Made by a program: the position numbers and the translations under genes. Below are positions 18,373-25,868 of a DNA stretch of 64,000 bases, piece by piece; the stretch's first letter is position 1; every line of letters begins with the position of its first letter. Below the pieces are notes generated by a model that did no database searches, was not told the DNA's origin, and saw only the letters and a list, made by a program, of their open reading frames with translations. This DNA is from Lachnospiraceae bacterium (GTDB lineage: Bacteria > Bacillota > Clostridia > Lachnospirales > Lachnospiraceae), in contig JAFOEY010000033.1 in NCBI GenBank assembly GCA_017387565.1, forward strand, positions 1 through 64,000. Direction: 5' to 3'.

Positions 18373-19092
18373 CTATGATTCTCCAATTGCATCTGTGACA
18401 TAGGTCATTGTCAGCATACAGAATACATAGGTCTGAATTGCTCCTGAGAACAAATCAAAGTACACATGAAGCGCAGCCGGCCAGATAATTGCAATCTTTG
18501 ATAACAATCCGTATATCAAAGCCATCATTACCGTACCGGACAATACGTTTGCGAACAAACGTAATGATAATGAAATCGGAACCGCCACATCACCGATGAT
18601 ATTAATCGGCGCCCAAAACGGCCACGGATCGCACAAGCCTTTAATTACACCACTGATATGCTGATGTTTAAACTTGTTGAAATGGATAATACAGAATGTC
18701 ATAATACCCAGTGCAAGCGTGACACCGTAGTCAGCTGTAGGCGGACGCAGTCCAAACAATCCGGAAATATTACTGATTAAGATAAACAGGAAAATGGTGC
18801 CAATGTAGTTTGCAAATTTGGCCGCATTTTTTCCCATGGTTGAAGAAACCATGCCATCTAACATTTCCACAATCAGCTCTACTGCGTTGAGAAATCCTTT
18901 GGGCACATCTCCGGCTTTATTAACTGCACGGTTTGCTGCGATACAAAAACCGATAATCAGCAAAAATACAATTAAAACACAGACATGTGTGGTTGTTATC
19001 CATACGGTTTGTCCAAAAATCTCATAGGAAAAGATACCATGGACCATAAAGTCAATATCGGCACCGCCGGATAACAAAATTCCCTGCCCCAT
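18373..19092 (-). CDS. atpB: ATP synthase Fo subunit a
   Basis: 239 residues, five to six membrane helices. LRLFANVLSGTVMMALIYG contains the essential arginine of helix 5 that interacts with the c-ring glutamate, and SGAIQTYVFCMLTMTYV is the last helix. It forms the ion half-channels. Start at 19092 is chosen because AGGAGG precedes it by seven bases; thirteen additional in-frame codons upstream would overlap the preceding gene. Located between the AtpI-like gene and atpE. Confidence 0.96.
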   Translation of the reverse strand: MGQGILLSGGADIDFMVHGIFSYEIFGQTVWITTTHVCVLIVFLLIIGFCIAANRAVNKAGDVPKGFLNAVELIVEMLDGMVSSTMGKNAAKFANYIGTIFLFILISNISGLFGLRPPTADYGVTLALGIMTFCIIHFNKFKHQHISGVIKGLCDPWPFWAPINIIGDVAVPISLSLRLFANVLSGTVMMALIYGLLSKIAIIWPAALHVYFDLFSGAIQTYVFCMLTMTYVTDAIGES

Positions 19093-19096
19093 ACAT

Positions 19097-19483
19097 TCAC
19101 CTCCTAAATAATTTATGTGTAAACGGCGCAAGATACGCCGACACTTTCAAAGAAATCATACCGACAAAAGCGGCAATCGGACTGGCAAAATCAAAAATCA
19201 TCAAAATTCCCAAAAGAATGAGCCAAAATCCATAACGAAGAGCGCTTCCCTTTTGCATTTGTTTGGTCGCCGTTCCTTCGTCATAGTCCACGGCACTATC
19301 AATACTGTATGCCATATGCCACGCAGAAAGTGCGGCTGTAAAAAGACCGATCAATAGCCCAATCGAATAATATAGCTTACGCTCTAAAAACCAAACCGGT
19401 AAAAACTCGGCAAATAATCCGAAAATCAAAATTCCAATTAACAAATCCGGCAGAGATTCGTTAATCTTAAAATACTTACTCAT
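19097..19483 (-). CDS. AtpI-like membrane protein of the ATP synthase operon
   Basis: About 128 residues with four hydrophobic helices (LLIGILIFGLFAEFLPVWFL, YSIGLLIGLFTAALSAWHMA, FWLILLGILMIFDFASPIAA, then a last short one). Position directly before atpB is that of atpI, which helps assemble the c-ring or supplies cations in other bacteria. Sequence similarity to AtpI is not obvious, so the assignment is mainly from position. Start 19483 overlaps the end of the preceding gene by eight bases and has an AAAGGA site upstream. Confidence 0.7.
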   Translation of the reverse strand: MSKYFKINESLPDLLIGILIFGLFAEFLPVWFLERKLYYSIGLLIGLFTAALSAWHMAYSIDSAVDYDEGTATKQMQKGSALRYGFWLILLGILMIFDFASPIAAFVGMISLKVSAYLAPFTHKLFRR

Positions 19484-19796
19484 GCTCTCTATCCTTTTTA
19501 TCATCCGTCTTCTCAATCCGGGAAGTATCGGAAGAATTTAAATCACCACGAGAATTTGTACGGGGACGAATATCCCTGTCAGGCGCCGCATGAAATATCT
19601 TTTTGGAAAAAACATAAATATTCCTGCCTCCGGCAAGTGCACCGATAAAGAAAAACAGAATCATGAAAAAAGACGTGCCAAGATACCGATCAAGAAAGAT
19701 GCCCATAAACGAACATGCAAAAATCGGAACAAGCATATTAATACCAAACTGGGTAATCATCGCAAGAGAACGGTATACATTTTTATGATATTTCAT
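19476..19796 (-). CDS. AtpZ-family membrane protein
   Basis: 106 residues. Two membrane helices (MLVPIFACSFMGIFLDRYLG and SFFMILFFFIGALAGGRNIY) with the LGTSFFMILFFFIGALAGGRN pattern of AtpZ (putative F0F1-ATPase subunit, DUF-type family found at the head of atp operons). AtpZ with AtpI is reported to assist magnesium/calcium transport for the enzyme. The C-terminal 35 residues are charged and hydrophilic. Start 19796 is chosen for a GGGAG site upstream; the operon promoter is at 19895-19923. Confidence 0.75.
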   Translation of the reverse strand: MKYHKNVYRSLAMITQFGINMLVPIFACSFMGIFLDRYLGTSFFMILFFFIGALAGGRNIYVFSKKIFHAAPDRDIRPRTNSRGDLNSSDTSRIEKTDDKKDREHE

Positions 19797-19894
19797 ATCA
19801 CGCTCTCCCTGTCCTTTCCGGTAGCTTACCAATACAAAATCCCTGTCATTTAACAATTTAAAGAGCCTTGCGCCATGTCCGCAGACTTAAAATC

Positions 19895-19923
19895 ATTATA
19901 CTAATATTTATAAAAAGAGTCTA
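19895..19923 (-). promoter_or_regulatory. Putative promoter of the ATP synthase operon
   Basis: On the minus strand TAGACT (19918-19923), 17 bases, TATAAT (19895-19900). It lies about 100 bases before the AtpZ-like start. The intergenic gap 19797-20139 contains this and the divergent promoter at 20071-20099; nothing else is evident. Confidence 0.55.
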
Positions 19924-20070
19924 CTTAAATCATTTTATTTTATGAAGTTTTTACAAGAATTATCTGACAAAATCCGTTTTCGGATATATTTAGGATTACG
20001 CGAGCATAAAGTCCGGGACAATCCGTTAAAAATATTAAGGACAAAACCAATAAAATGCATCATATTTCCA

Positions 20071-20099
20071 TTGACTTTTTATTTACAAACAGTTAGTAT
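20071..20099 (+). promoter_or_regulatory. Promoter of the DUF402 gene
   Basis: TTGACT (20071-20076), 17-base spacer, TAGTAT (20094-20099), about 40 bases before the start codon. Confidence 0.55.
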
Positions 20100-20139
20100 T
20101 TAGAAAATCAAAACATTTTCTGCCGAAAGGAGTCGAAGA

Positions 20140-20622
20140 ATGGATTATCCCGTTTTATACAGAAAACGTCTAATTCCGGACGAATGTATCTGCTTAAAAG
20201 ATGATGAAATTATCTGTTTTTCGGAATCGGCCAAACGGATTGTAACAAAATGGCATGCCATAAAACCACGCAAAGATCTACACCATGGCTACTCAGCTTA
20301 TTTCTGGGATGAGGGATTTAAGGTCAGTAAGTTTTATTCCGAAGCCGGAAATTTATTATATTGGTACTGCGATATCATCGATGTCCATTATGATAAAGAG
20401 AATGGCCGTCTGATTGCGACAGATTTACTTGCCGATGTTCTGATTTATCCCGACGGCTTTGTAAAAGTGGTGGATCTGGATGAAATTACCCAGGCATATG
20501 ACAGCGGAATACTATCAATTGACATGATGAAAACATCTATCAATCGGCTGAATCATCTGCTAACTTTGATTTATTCGGGCGAATTTAAAACATATCAGGA
20601 ATATCTTAATAAATTCGAATAA
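20140..20622 (+). CDS. DUF402-family protein (possible nucleoside phosphatase)
   Basis: 160 residues. The pattern YYSEAGNLLYWYCDI-like (here FYSEAGNLLYWYCDIIDVHY), then LIATDLLADVLIYPDGFVKVVDLDEI and helices at the end, matches DUF402/Ntdp proteins, in which conserved aspartates and glutamates coordinate metal. Family members hydrolyse nucleoside di- and triphosphates or organophosphates (FomD), so a phosphohydrolase role is likely but not specific. It is a single gene with its own promoter and a terminator at 20650-20676. AAGGAG precedes the start. Confidence 0.8.
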   Translation: MDYPVLYRKRLIPDECICLKDDEIICFSESAKRIVTKWHAIKPRKDLHHGYSAYFWDEGFKVSKFYSEAGNLLYWYCDIIDVHYDKENGRLIATDLLADVLIYPDGFVKVVDLDEITQAYDSGILSIDMMKTSINRLNHLLTLIYSGEFKTYQEYLNKFE

Positions 20623-20649
20623 AAATAGAAAAATTTTAACTTATGATAA

Positions 20650-20676
20650 AAAGAGCGAACTGATCGCTCTTTTTTA
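20650..20676 (+). terminator. Terminator of the DUF402 gene
   Basis: AAGAGCGA pairs with the inverted GATCGCTCTT segment around a short loop and is followed by six T, about 28 bases after the stop. Confidence 0.88.
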
Positions 20677-20796
20677 TTACTCCCTTATCGAATTTGTATT
20701 CCCGATTTTTATTAATACAAAACGCGAATATATTGTGCTTGCAGACGTTCTGCCGCGTTTCTTACTTTTTATTATTTACAACATTTGGCATATAAT

Positions 20797-21023
20797 AAGT
20801 CGTCCTTACAGAAAATGATATATCTTTGTCCGCCGGCTTTTACGAGGTTTTGTGTATTTCTTGGCGGCATGGTGAACAAAATAATGCCCGGTTTCAACTG
20901 TTCGAAGACAAAGTCTGAGTTTTGAAACCGGGCATTTATAATATTTTGTGAACATGCCGCTTAGAAATACTAAAAACCGAAGTACGAGGCGGCAAAAATA
21001 TATCATTTTCTGTAATGACGACT
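20797..21023 (+). repeat. Long hairpin repeat, copy 3
   Basis: Full-length copy: AAGTCGTCC and outer CAGAAAATGATATATC pair with GATATATCATTTTCTG-like right flank (on the right CATTTTCTG plus GACGACT); inner GGCGGCATG / CATGCCGC and AATGCCCGGTTTCAA / TTGAAACCGGGCATT. The paired bases differ from copy 1 yet stay complementary. A GAACACAAATCCGAAAAGG segment follows at 21043-21061 and CGAATTTGTATTCCC precedes at about 20689, suggesting a former larger flank. It lies between convergent genes; the 20677-21070 gap holds nothing else. Confidence 0.85.
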
Positions 21024-21070
21024 GCTCCCCTATAAAAACTGTTGAACACAAATCCGAAAAGGGAATTCAT

Positions 21071-22219
21071 TTAATAAAAAATATGTCCGCCAATCTGAAT
21101 TCCGGTCAATCCCGGTATCGGTGTCCGGAAAAACAGACAATTTCCAACCGGTGCTGAACCGGCCATGGCATCCTGAGCTGCCGCATAACAGGCCGGCGTG
21201 GCCTTGTGATTGGCAAGCGCAATCGCAAAACGTCCGCTTCCTACCGGAGAAAACTGACGGTTCTGATAAATAACCTCTAAAATGGTATTGGGAAAAACCG
21301 AACTTTTGACACGATTCATTACAACATTTCCCACGGCAACCTGTCCGATATAAGGCTGATTACCGGCTTCACAATAAATTATGGCCGCAAGCAAATCTAA
21401 ATCTCCGGAAGCGAAAGTAACGGATGAAAGATCTGAAAAACCGGCCGCCATTGCCTGCTTTGTCAAAGCATTTTCTTGTTTTAACTTTTCCTGCAGTGTA
21501 GCGATATCATTTTCACTTTCTTCCATCTTTCTTTCATACGCCAGAAGTTCTTCCTCTTTTTCCGAAATCTGATCCTGATACTGGACCACATTCATACTGG
21601 CTTCCTTTACCAGACCGGATACCTCACTCTGCTTCTCCAACGCCTGTTCCTGCAAAGCTCCCAGTGCAACTCGCTCATCTACAATACTCTGTTCGTTAAC
21701 ACGAATAGTTTCCTGAATATTCATATATTCTTCAAGCATATCCCGGTCATACTGAGACATCATTTCAACATACTCAGTCTTATTTAAAAAATCCGCAAAA
21801 CTCTGTGCATGAAAAAACAGCTCCAGATATGCCGAATCGCCCTTTTCATACATGAACTTAATCCGCTTTTTCATGGCGACATACTGGTCGGCTTCTTTTT
21901 CTTTTGCCGTTTCCAGTTCTTCCTGCATCTCTACTAAGGCAATCTCTTTTTGCGAAATTAAATCTTCAATTCCGGCAAGCTCACCAGTGGTTTGTAGCAA
22001 TTCATTATTCAATTGATCCAGATACGTCTGCAACCCCGCACGTTCTTCGTTTAAGTCGTTGATATCTTCCTGTACCCTGTCAGCATTTTTCTCAGCCCTG
22101 TCTTTATCTTTTTGGGCTTCCTGCAACTGACTGTATGTTGTGGCAGATACTGTTTTATCACCTGCAAACAGAAAAATAACTGTCATGACGGATAACAGAC
22201 ATAAGATCTTAATTCTCAA
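21071..22219 (-). CDS. Exported cell-wall hydrolase: coiled coil plus SleB-type domain
   Basis: 382 residues. Signal peptide (ILCLLSVMTVIFLFAGDKTVSA, about 4-25), then a long coiled coil of PcsB/CwlO type (residues about 30-245, with the FMYEKGDSAYLELFFHAQSF motif common in those proteins), and a C-terminal SleB/Hydrolase_2 domain starting at about 270 (DLDLLAAIIYCEAGNQPYIG, AVGNVVMNRVKSSVFP, YQNRQFSPVGSGRFA). The catalytic glutamate is in YCEAGNQ. Such lytic enzymes degrade peptidoglycan, including spore cortex. The combination suggests regulated wall hydrolysis. Its promoter and partner are not seen. Confidence 0.82.
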   Translation of the reverse strand: MRIKILCLLSVMTVIFLFAGDKTVSATTYSQLQEAQKDKDRAEKNADRVQEDINDLNEERAGLQTYLDQLNNELLQTTGELAGIEDLISQKEIALVEMQEELETAKEKEADQYVAMKKRIKFMYEKGDSAYLELFFHAQSFADFLNKTEYVEMMSQYDRDMLEEYMNIQETIRVNEQSIVDERVALGALQEQALEKQSEVSGLVKEASMNVVQYQDQISEKEEELLAYERKMEESENDIATLQEKLKQENALTKQAMAAGFSDLSSVTFASGDLDLLAAIIYCEAGNQPYIGQVAVGNVVMNRVKSSVFPNTILEVIYQNRQFSPVGSGRFAIALANHKATPACYAAAQDAMAGSAPVGNCLFFRTPIPGLTGIQIGGHIFY

Positions 22220-22242
22220 AACAAAACCCTTCTTTAATCACT

Positions 22243-22728
22243 CTAAAGATTTAGCATTACCTTTTTACCGGAATGCTGATATTCCTGATAAACAACTCCT
22301 GCTGCATCAAACATTTTCCTTGACGCAATGCTGGCCGGAGTGTCTTTGTACTTGTCGGAAGCGTATACCACTTTTTTGATTCCCGCCTGAATAATGGCTT
22401 TTGCACATTCATTACAGGGGAATAATGAAACATAAAGGGTCGCCCCTTCCAAACTTCCGCCACGATAATTTAAAATGGCATTTAATTCACTGTGTGCCAC
22501 AAAAGAATACTTTGTTTCCAAAGCGGAACCTTCTCTGGCCCACGGGAACAAATCATCTGAACAGCCATTGGGAAATCCATTATATCCCATAGAAAGAATC
22601 CGATGATCCTTTCCAACAATACAGGCACCGACCTGTGTGTTGGGATCCTTTGAGCGCATGCCGGAAAGCATGGAAACCCCCATAAAATATTCGTCCCAGG
22701 AAATATAATCCGTTCTCTGTCCTGCCAT
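22243..22728 (-). CDS. comEB: dCMP deaminase
   Basis: 161 residues. Zinc residues H79-S80-E81 (VAHSELNAI) and P104-C105-N106-E107-C108 (LFPCNECAK) match the deoxycytidylate deaminase pattern, with GACIVGKDHRILSMGYNGFPNG upstream. It makes dUMP for thymidylate synthesis. Start at 22728 follows GGAGG by seven bases; an upstream in-frame start overlaps the upp end. It lies directly after upp in the same direction. Confidence 0.9.
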   Translation of the reverse strand: MAGQRTDYISWDEYFMGVSMLSGMRSKDPNTQVGACIVGKDHRILSMGYNGFPNGCSDDLFPWAREGSALETKYSFVAHSELNAILNYRGGSLEGATLYVSLFPCNECAKAIIQAGIKKVVYASDKYKDTPASIASRKMFDAAGVVYQEYQHSGKKVMLNL

Positions 22729-22747
22729 ATCAATCCTCCGTTTCCGG

Positions 22748-23377
22748 TTATTTTGTACCGAAAATTCTATCTCCGGCATCACCTAAACCGGGAACTATAT
22801 AACTATGGTCATTCAATTTTTCATCCAGTGCACCAATGTATAAATCTACATCCGGATGAGCTTCCTGCATTGCTTTTACACCTTCCGGTGCAGCAATAAT
22901 ACACATAAAATGAATATTTTTACAACCTTTATCCTTTAACATCTGAATAGCAGCCACACTTGATCCACCGGTTGCTAACATCGGATCTACCACAAACACT
23001 TCACGCTCACTACAGTCTGCCGGCAGTTTGCAATAATACTCAACCGGTTTTACCGTAACCGGATCTCTGTATAAACCGATATGACCAACCTTTGCAGAAG
23101 GAATCAATTGCAACATTCCATCTACCATGCCAAGTCCCGCTCTTAAAATCGGAACAACTGCAAGTTTTTTTCCCTTCAGCTCCTTTACCGTTGTTTTACA
23201 GATAGGAGTTTCGATTTCCACCTCATCCATCGGCAAATCTCTGGTGGCTTCATAGCAGATTAACATCGCTATTTCACTGATTGTCTGTCTGAAATCCTTT
23301 GTTCCCGTATCTTTTCTCCTGATAAATCCGATTTTGTGTTGGATTAACGGATGATCCATAACAACTACCTTGCTCAT
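22748..23377 (-). CDS. upp: Uracil phosphoribosyltransferase
   Basis: 209 residues. Conserved PRTase features: [19 protein letters not shown], the flexible loop [24 protein letters not shown]-binding [19 protein letters not shown] and C-terminal [14 protein letters not shown]. It salvages uracil to UMP. Start 23377 is chosen for a GGGAGG site eight bases upstream. Placed between rpiB and comEB, all minus strand, a nucleotide-salvage group. Confidence 0.97.
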   Translation of the reverse strand: MSKVVVMDHPLIQHKIGFIRRKDTGTKDFRQTISEIAMLICYEATRDLPMDEVEIETPICKTTVKELKGKKLAVVPILRAGLGMVDGMLQLIPSAKVGHIGLYRDPVTVKPVEYYCKLPADCSEREVFVVDPMLATGGSSVAAIQMLKDKGCKNIHFMCIIAAPEGVKAMQEAHPDVDLYIGALDEKLNDHSYIVPGLGDAGDRIFGTK

Positions 23378-23410
23378 ATTTTTGTCCTCCCGTACTTTCA
23401 TTTATTTTAT

Positions 23411-23436
23411 CAAGACCGTTTTATCAAAAAAGGTCT
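23411..23436 (-). other. Weak hairpin between rpiB and upp
   Basis: AAGACC (23411-23416) and GGTCTT (about 23431-23436) pair around a 14-base loop containing a six-T stretch on the minus strand. This is not a classical terminator since the T-run lies inside the loop; it could be a processing or leader hairpin before upp. Confidence 0.35.
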
Positions 23437-23450
23437 TACCATTCTTAAAT

Positions 23451-23522
23451 CTGTTTTCTTATTCTGTATTTCTTATTCTGTATTTCTTATTCTGTATTTC
23501 TTATTCTGTATTTCTTATTCTT
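23451..23522. repeat. 14-bp tandem repeat after rpiB
   Basis: The unit CTGTATTTCTTATT is repeated four times exactly, with a fifth shorter variant at the left (CTGTTTTCTTATT). It begins directly at the rpiB stop codon and ends before the hairpin at 23411-23436. Copy number probably varies between strains through slippage. Confidence 0.9.
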
Positions 23523-23943
23523 CTATTCCATTGATTCTTCTCTGATGCCGTTCCTCACCCGAAAAATCGGTATTTAAAAAGGTGTCTACGATTTCCATTG
23601 CCAGATTGGCACCTACAATTCCGGCTCCCAATGCTAAAACATTGGCATCATTATGAAGGCGGGTAAGCTTGGCAGAAAGTGTATCTGCACAAAGAGCTGC
23701 CCGAATTCCTTTTACCTTATTTGCCGTAATGGAAATACCGATACCGGTAGTACAAATCACAATTCCTTTCTCACAGCTTCCATCAGCAACTGCCTTTGCC
23801 ACAGCCCGGCCATAAACAGGATAATCACAGGAAGATTTGTCATAACATCCCATATCGTTGACATCGACACCCTGTTTTTCCAAATGTTTAATTATCAGTT
23901 CTTTTAATTCAAATCCGCCATGGTCACTTCCGATTGCTACCAT
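23515..23943 (-). CDS. rpiB: Ribose-5-phosphate isomerase B
   Basis: 142 residues. MVAIGSDHGGFELKELIIKHL contains the conserved Asp-His pair; GIVICTTGIGISITANKVKGIRA is the phosphate-binding loop. The enzyme interconverts ribose-5-phosphate and ribulose-5-phosphate. In place of the usual catalytic Cys the motif CTTGIG does carry a cysteine, as in the RpiB subfamily. Preceded by GGAGG; follows the tsaC-like gene by 10 bases, so the two are likely co-transcribed. Confidence 0.95.
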   Translation of the reverse strand: MVAIGSDHGGFELKELIIKHLEKQGVDVNDMGCYDKSSCDYPVYGRAVAKAVADGSCEKGIVICTTGIGISITANKVKGIRAALCADTLSAKLTRLHNDANVLALGAGIVGANLAMEIVDTFLNTDFSGEERHQRRINGIEE

Positions 23944-23953
23944 TTTTATCCTC

Positions 23954-25018
23954 CTAAATTGTTATGACTTTATGCCCTGCTGCCTTTAACAAACGATTCA
24001 TAATTGCCTGCCCCATACCACTGCAGTCAAAAGATTCTGCAAAAATATAAGAAACTTTTTCCTCATCAAACTCCCGCAAAATCTCATATAATCTGCGGGC
24101 AATTGTTGCTTCATCGGTTCTTTTTCCAACACTTTTTTTATAGCATTCGATATAAGAATCAATACTCTCATCCGTTGCAATAATTCCCACTTTTTCCCCA
24201 CAAGACTGCAACTTTTTCAACCTTTCATTGATAAAAGGAATGACCTTTTTCATATCTCCGTCAACAATGGTCAAATCGCCCTTGGGCGCATAATGGCGAT
24301 ACTTCATACCGGGAGCTTTCGGAGCAATGCCCGAAGCTGCACTTAAAATCGTCCGGTCCATTTCCACCTGACTTAAAACATCCTGCAACATTTCTTCTGT
24401 AATAAATCCCGGTCTTAAAATGACCGGTATGTCTTCTGTCAGATCAATGATAGTAGACTCTAATCCGATATCACAGCTTCCACCATCTAAAATCATCTCG
24501 ATTTTGCCATCCATATCTTCAAAGACATGCTGTCCTGTTGTCGGCGAAGGTCTACCGGATGTATTGGCACTGGGTGCGGCAACATATCCACCCGCCTGCA
24601 GAATAAATGCCTGAGCAATTTCATCGGAAGGAAAGCGAACCGCAACGGTATTCAATCCTCCCGTTGTTTCTAACGGTACAATATCACTTTTTTGAAAAAT
24701 CATAGTCAAAGGACCCGGCCAGAAATGCTTTGCCAGTATTTTCGCACTTTCCGGTATGTAGGATACGATTTTATCCAAATCCCTCAAATCCGCAATGTGG
24801 ACAATCAGGGGATTATCAGAAGGGCGTCCCTTTGCCGCATATATTTTTTTGGATGATTCCGGATTGAGAGCATCTCCTCCAAGACCATAAACCGTCTCCG
24901 TAGGAAAAGCCACCAGTCCGCCTTTTTTTATAATCTCTCCGGCCTCCCGGATAATTGAATTGTCTGATAATTTTAGTCCTTTATTGTCCCGCTCAATTTG
25001 TTCAAAACGCGTTTTCAT
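23954..25018 (-). CDS. Threonylcarbamoyl-AMP synthase (Sua5 type)
   Basis: 354 residues. The N-terminal YrdC domain (VAFPTETVYGLGGDALNPES, AKGRPSDNPLIVHI, AKHFWPGPLTMIF, GLNTVAVRFPSDEIA, APSANTSGRPSPTT) makes threonylcarbamoyl-AMP for tRNA t6A modification. After SGIAPKAPGMKYRHYAPKG comes the extra C-terminal Sua5 domain, so this is the long Sua5 rather than the short TsaC form. Essential in most bacteria. It lies between cwlD and rpiB on the same strand. The start is an ATG without a very strong ribosome site. Confidence 0.93.
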   Translation of the reverse strand: MKTRFEQIERDNKGLKLSDNSIIREAGEIIKKGGLVAFPTETVYGLGGDALNPESSKKIYAAKGRPSDNPLIVHIADLRDLDKIVSYIPESAKILAKHFWPGPLTMIFQKSDIVPLETTGGLNTVAVRFPSDEIAQAFILQAGGYVAAPSANTSGRPSPTTGQHVFEDMDGKIEMILDGGSCDIGLESTIIDLTEDIPVILRPGFITEEMLQDVLSQVEMDRTILSAASGIAPKAPGMKYRHYAPKGDLTIVDGDMKKVIPFINERLKKLQSCGEKVGIIATDESIDSYIECYKKSVGKRTDEATIARRLYEILREFDEEKVSYIFAESFDCSGMGQAIMNRLLKAAGHKVITI

Positions 25019-25064
25019 AGATCCGGCTCCGCTATCATAATCTTATCTTTCATCATATCACAAA

Positions 25065-25757
25065 TTATAATTCATTGAAATACTTTTGAATCCCCATATA
25101 AATCTGAAAAGCCAGTTTTTCCTGATAAGTTTCGTCGGTAAGTTTTTTGGCATCTTCCGGATTTGACAAAAAGCCACACTCAACGATTACCGTTGGCATG
25201 GCTGATTTTTTTAAAATATAATAACTGTCATTTGCCTTTTCCTGCCGCGGCGATTCGATTTCAAGTCCCTGATTTAATGTATTCTGCAAAATCGAGGCAA
25301 CCTGATGTCCCGATTCGGAATTGGCATAATAAAAACATTGTGGACCGCAGACAGAACTATCCTGAAAGCTGTTCTGGTGAATGCTGACAACCAAATCTGC
25401 ATGTTGATCTTCCATAAACTGAATTCTGCGATGCATATCCTGCGCTTTCTTATTGGTTGCGTTCTCATCATACAGACCGCAATCGGTTGTTCTTGTCATG
25501 ACAACGGTAAGATCAGACTGCTTTAATACTTTCTGAAGCTTTAATGCTATTTCCAGATTGACATCCTTTTCGAGAATCTGATTGACCCCCACTTTTCCGG
25601 GATCATTTCCCCCATGTCCAACATCAATCACAACGATTTTTTCTTTTTCATCTCGGGCAGTCATGGTATAGATTGCTGCCTGTCTGGATAAAACAACCAT
25701 GGCCGCAAGCAGAAAAACCGTCATACACGTTGCTATCACTTTCCGTTCCATTTTCAA
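25065..25757 (-). CDS. cwlD: N-acetylmuramoyl-L-alanine amidase, CwlD-like
   Basis: About 230 residues. N-terminal membrane helix (VIATCMTVFLLAAMVVLSRQ), then an Amidase_3 domain: VVIDVGHGGNDPG (zinc His), QILEKDVNLEIALKLQKVL (zinc Glu), ADLVVSIHQNSF (zinc His) and VECGFLSNPEDAKKL (catalytic Glu). This layout and length fit CwlD, which with PdaA makes the muramic-delta-lactam of spore cortex. The start codon is probably TTG at 25757; an ATG two codons later is an alternative. Suggests sporulation capacity, as does the SleB-like gene nearby. Confidence 0.85.
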   Translation of the reverse strand: MKMERKVIATCMTVFLLAAMVVLSRQAAIYTMTARDEKEKIVVIDVGHGGNDPGKVGVNQILEKDVNLEIALKLQKVLKQSDLTVVMTRTTDCGLYDENATNKKAQDMHRRIQFMEDQHADLVVSIHQNSFQDSSVCGPQCFYYANSESGHQVASILQNTLNQGLEIESPRQEKANDSYYILKKSAMPTVIVECGFLSNPEDAKKLTDETYQEKLAFQIYMGIQKYFNEL

Positions 25758-25823
25758 CCATAAATTCCTTTTTTATAGTATTTATGCATAAACAAAAACA
25801 GATATTCAAACGACCGGATTCTG

Positions 25824-25849
25824 TTGGGGCAAAATACCTTCTGACCCAA
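25824..25849. repeat. Short REP-like hairpin, copy 1
   Basis: TTGGGGCAAAATACCTTCTGACCCAA folds on itself (TTGGGG with CCCAA). It is nearly identical, in inverted orientation, to 53559-53585, and both lie in gaps between genes. It sits between the GH18 stop and the cwlD start. Confidence 0.65.
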
Positions 25850-25868
25850 ACATCATAATAAATAATTC

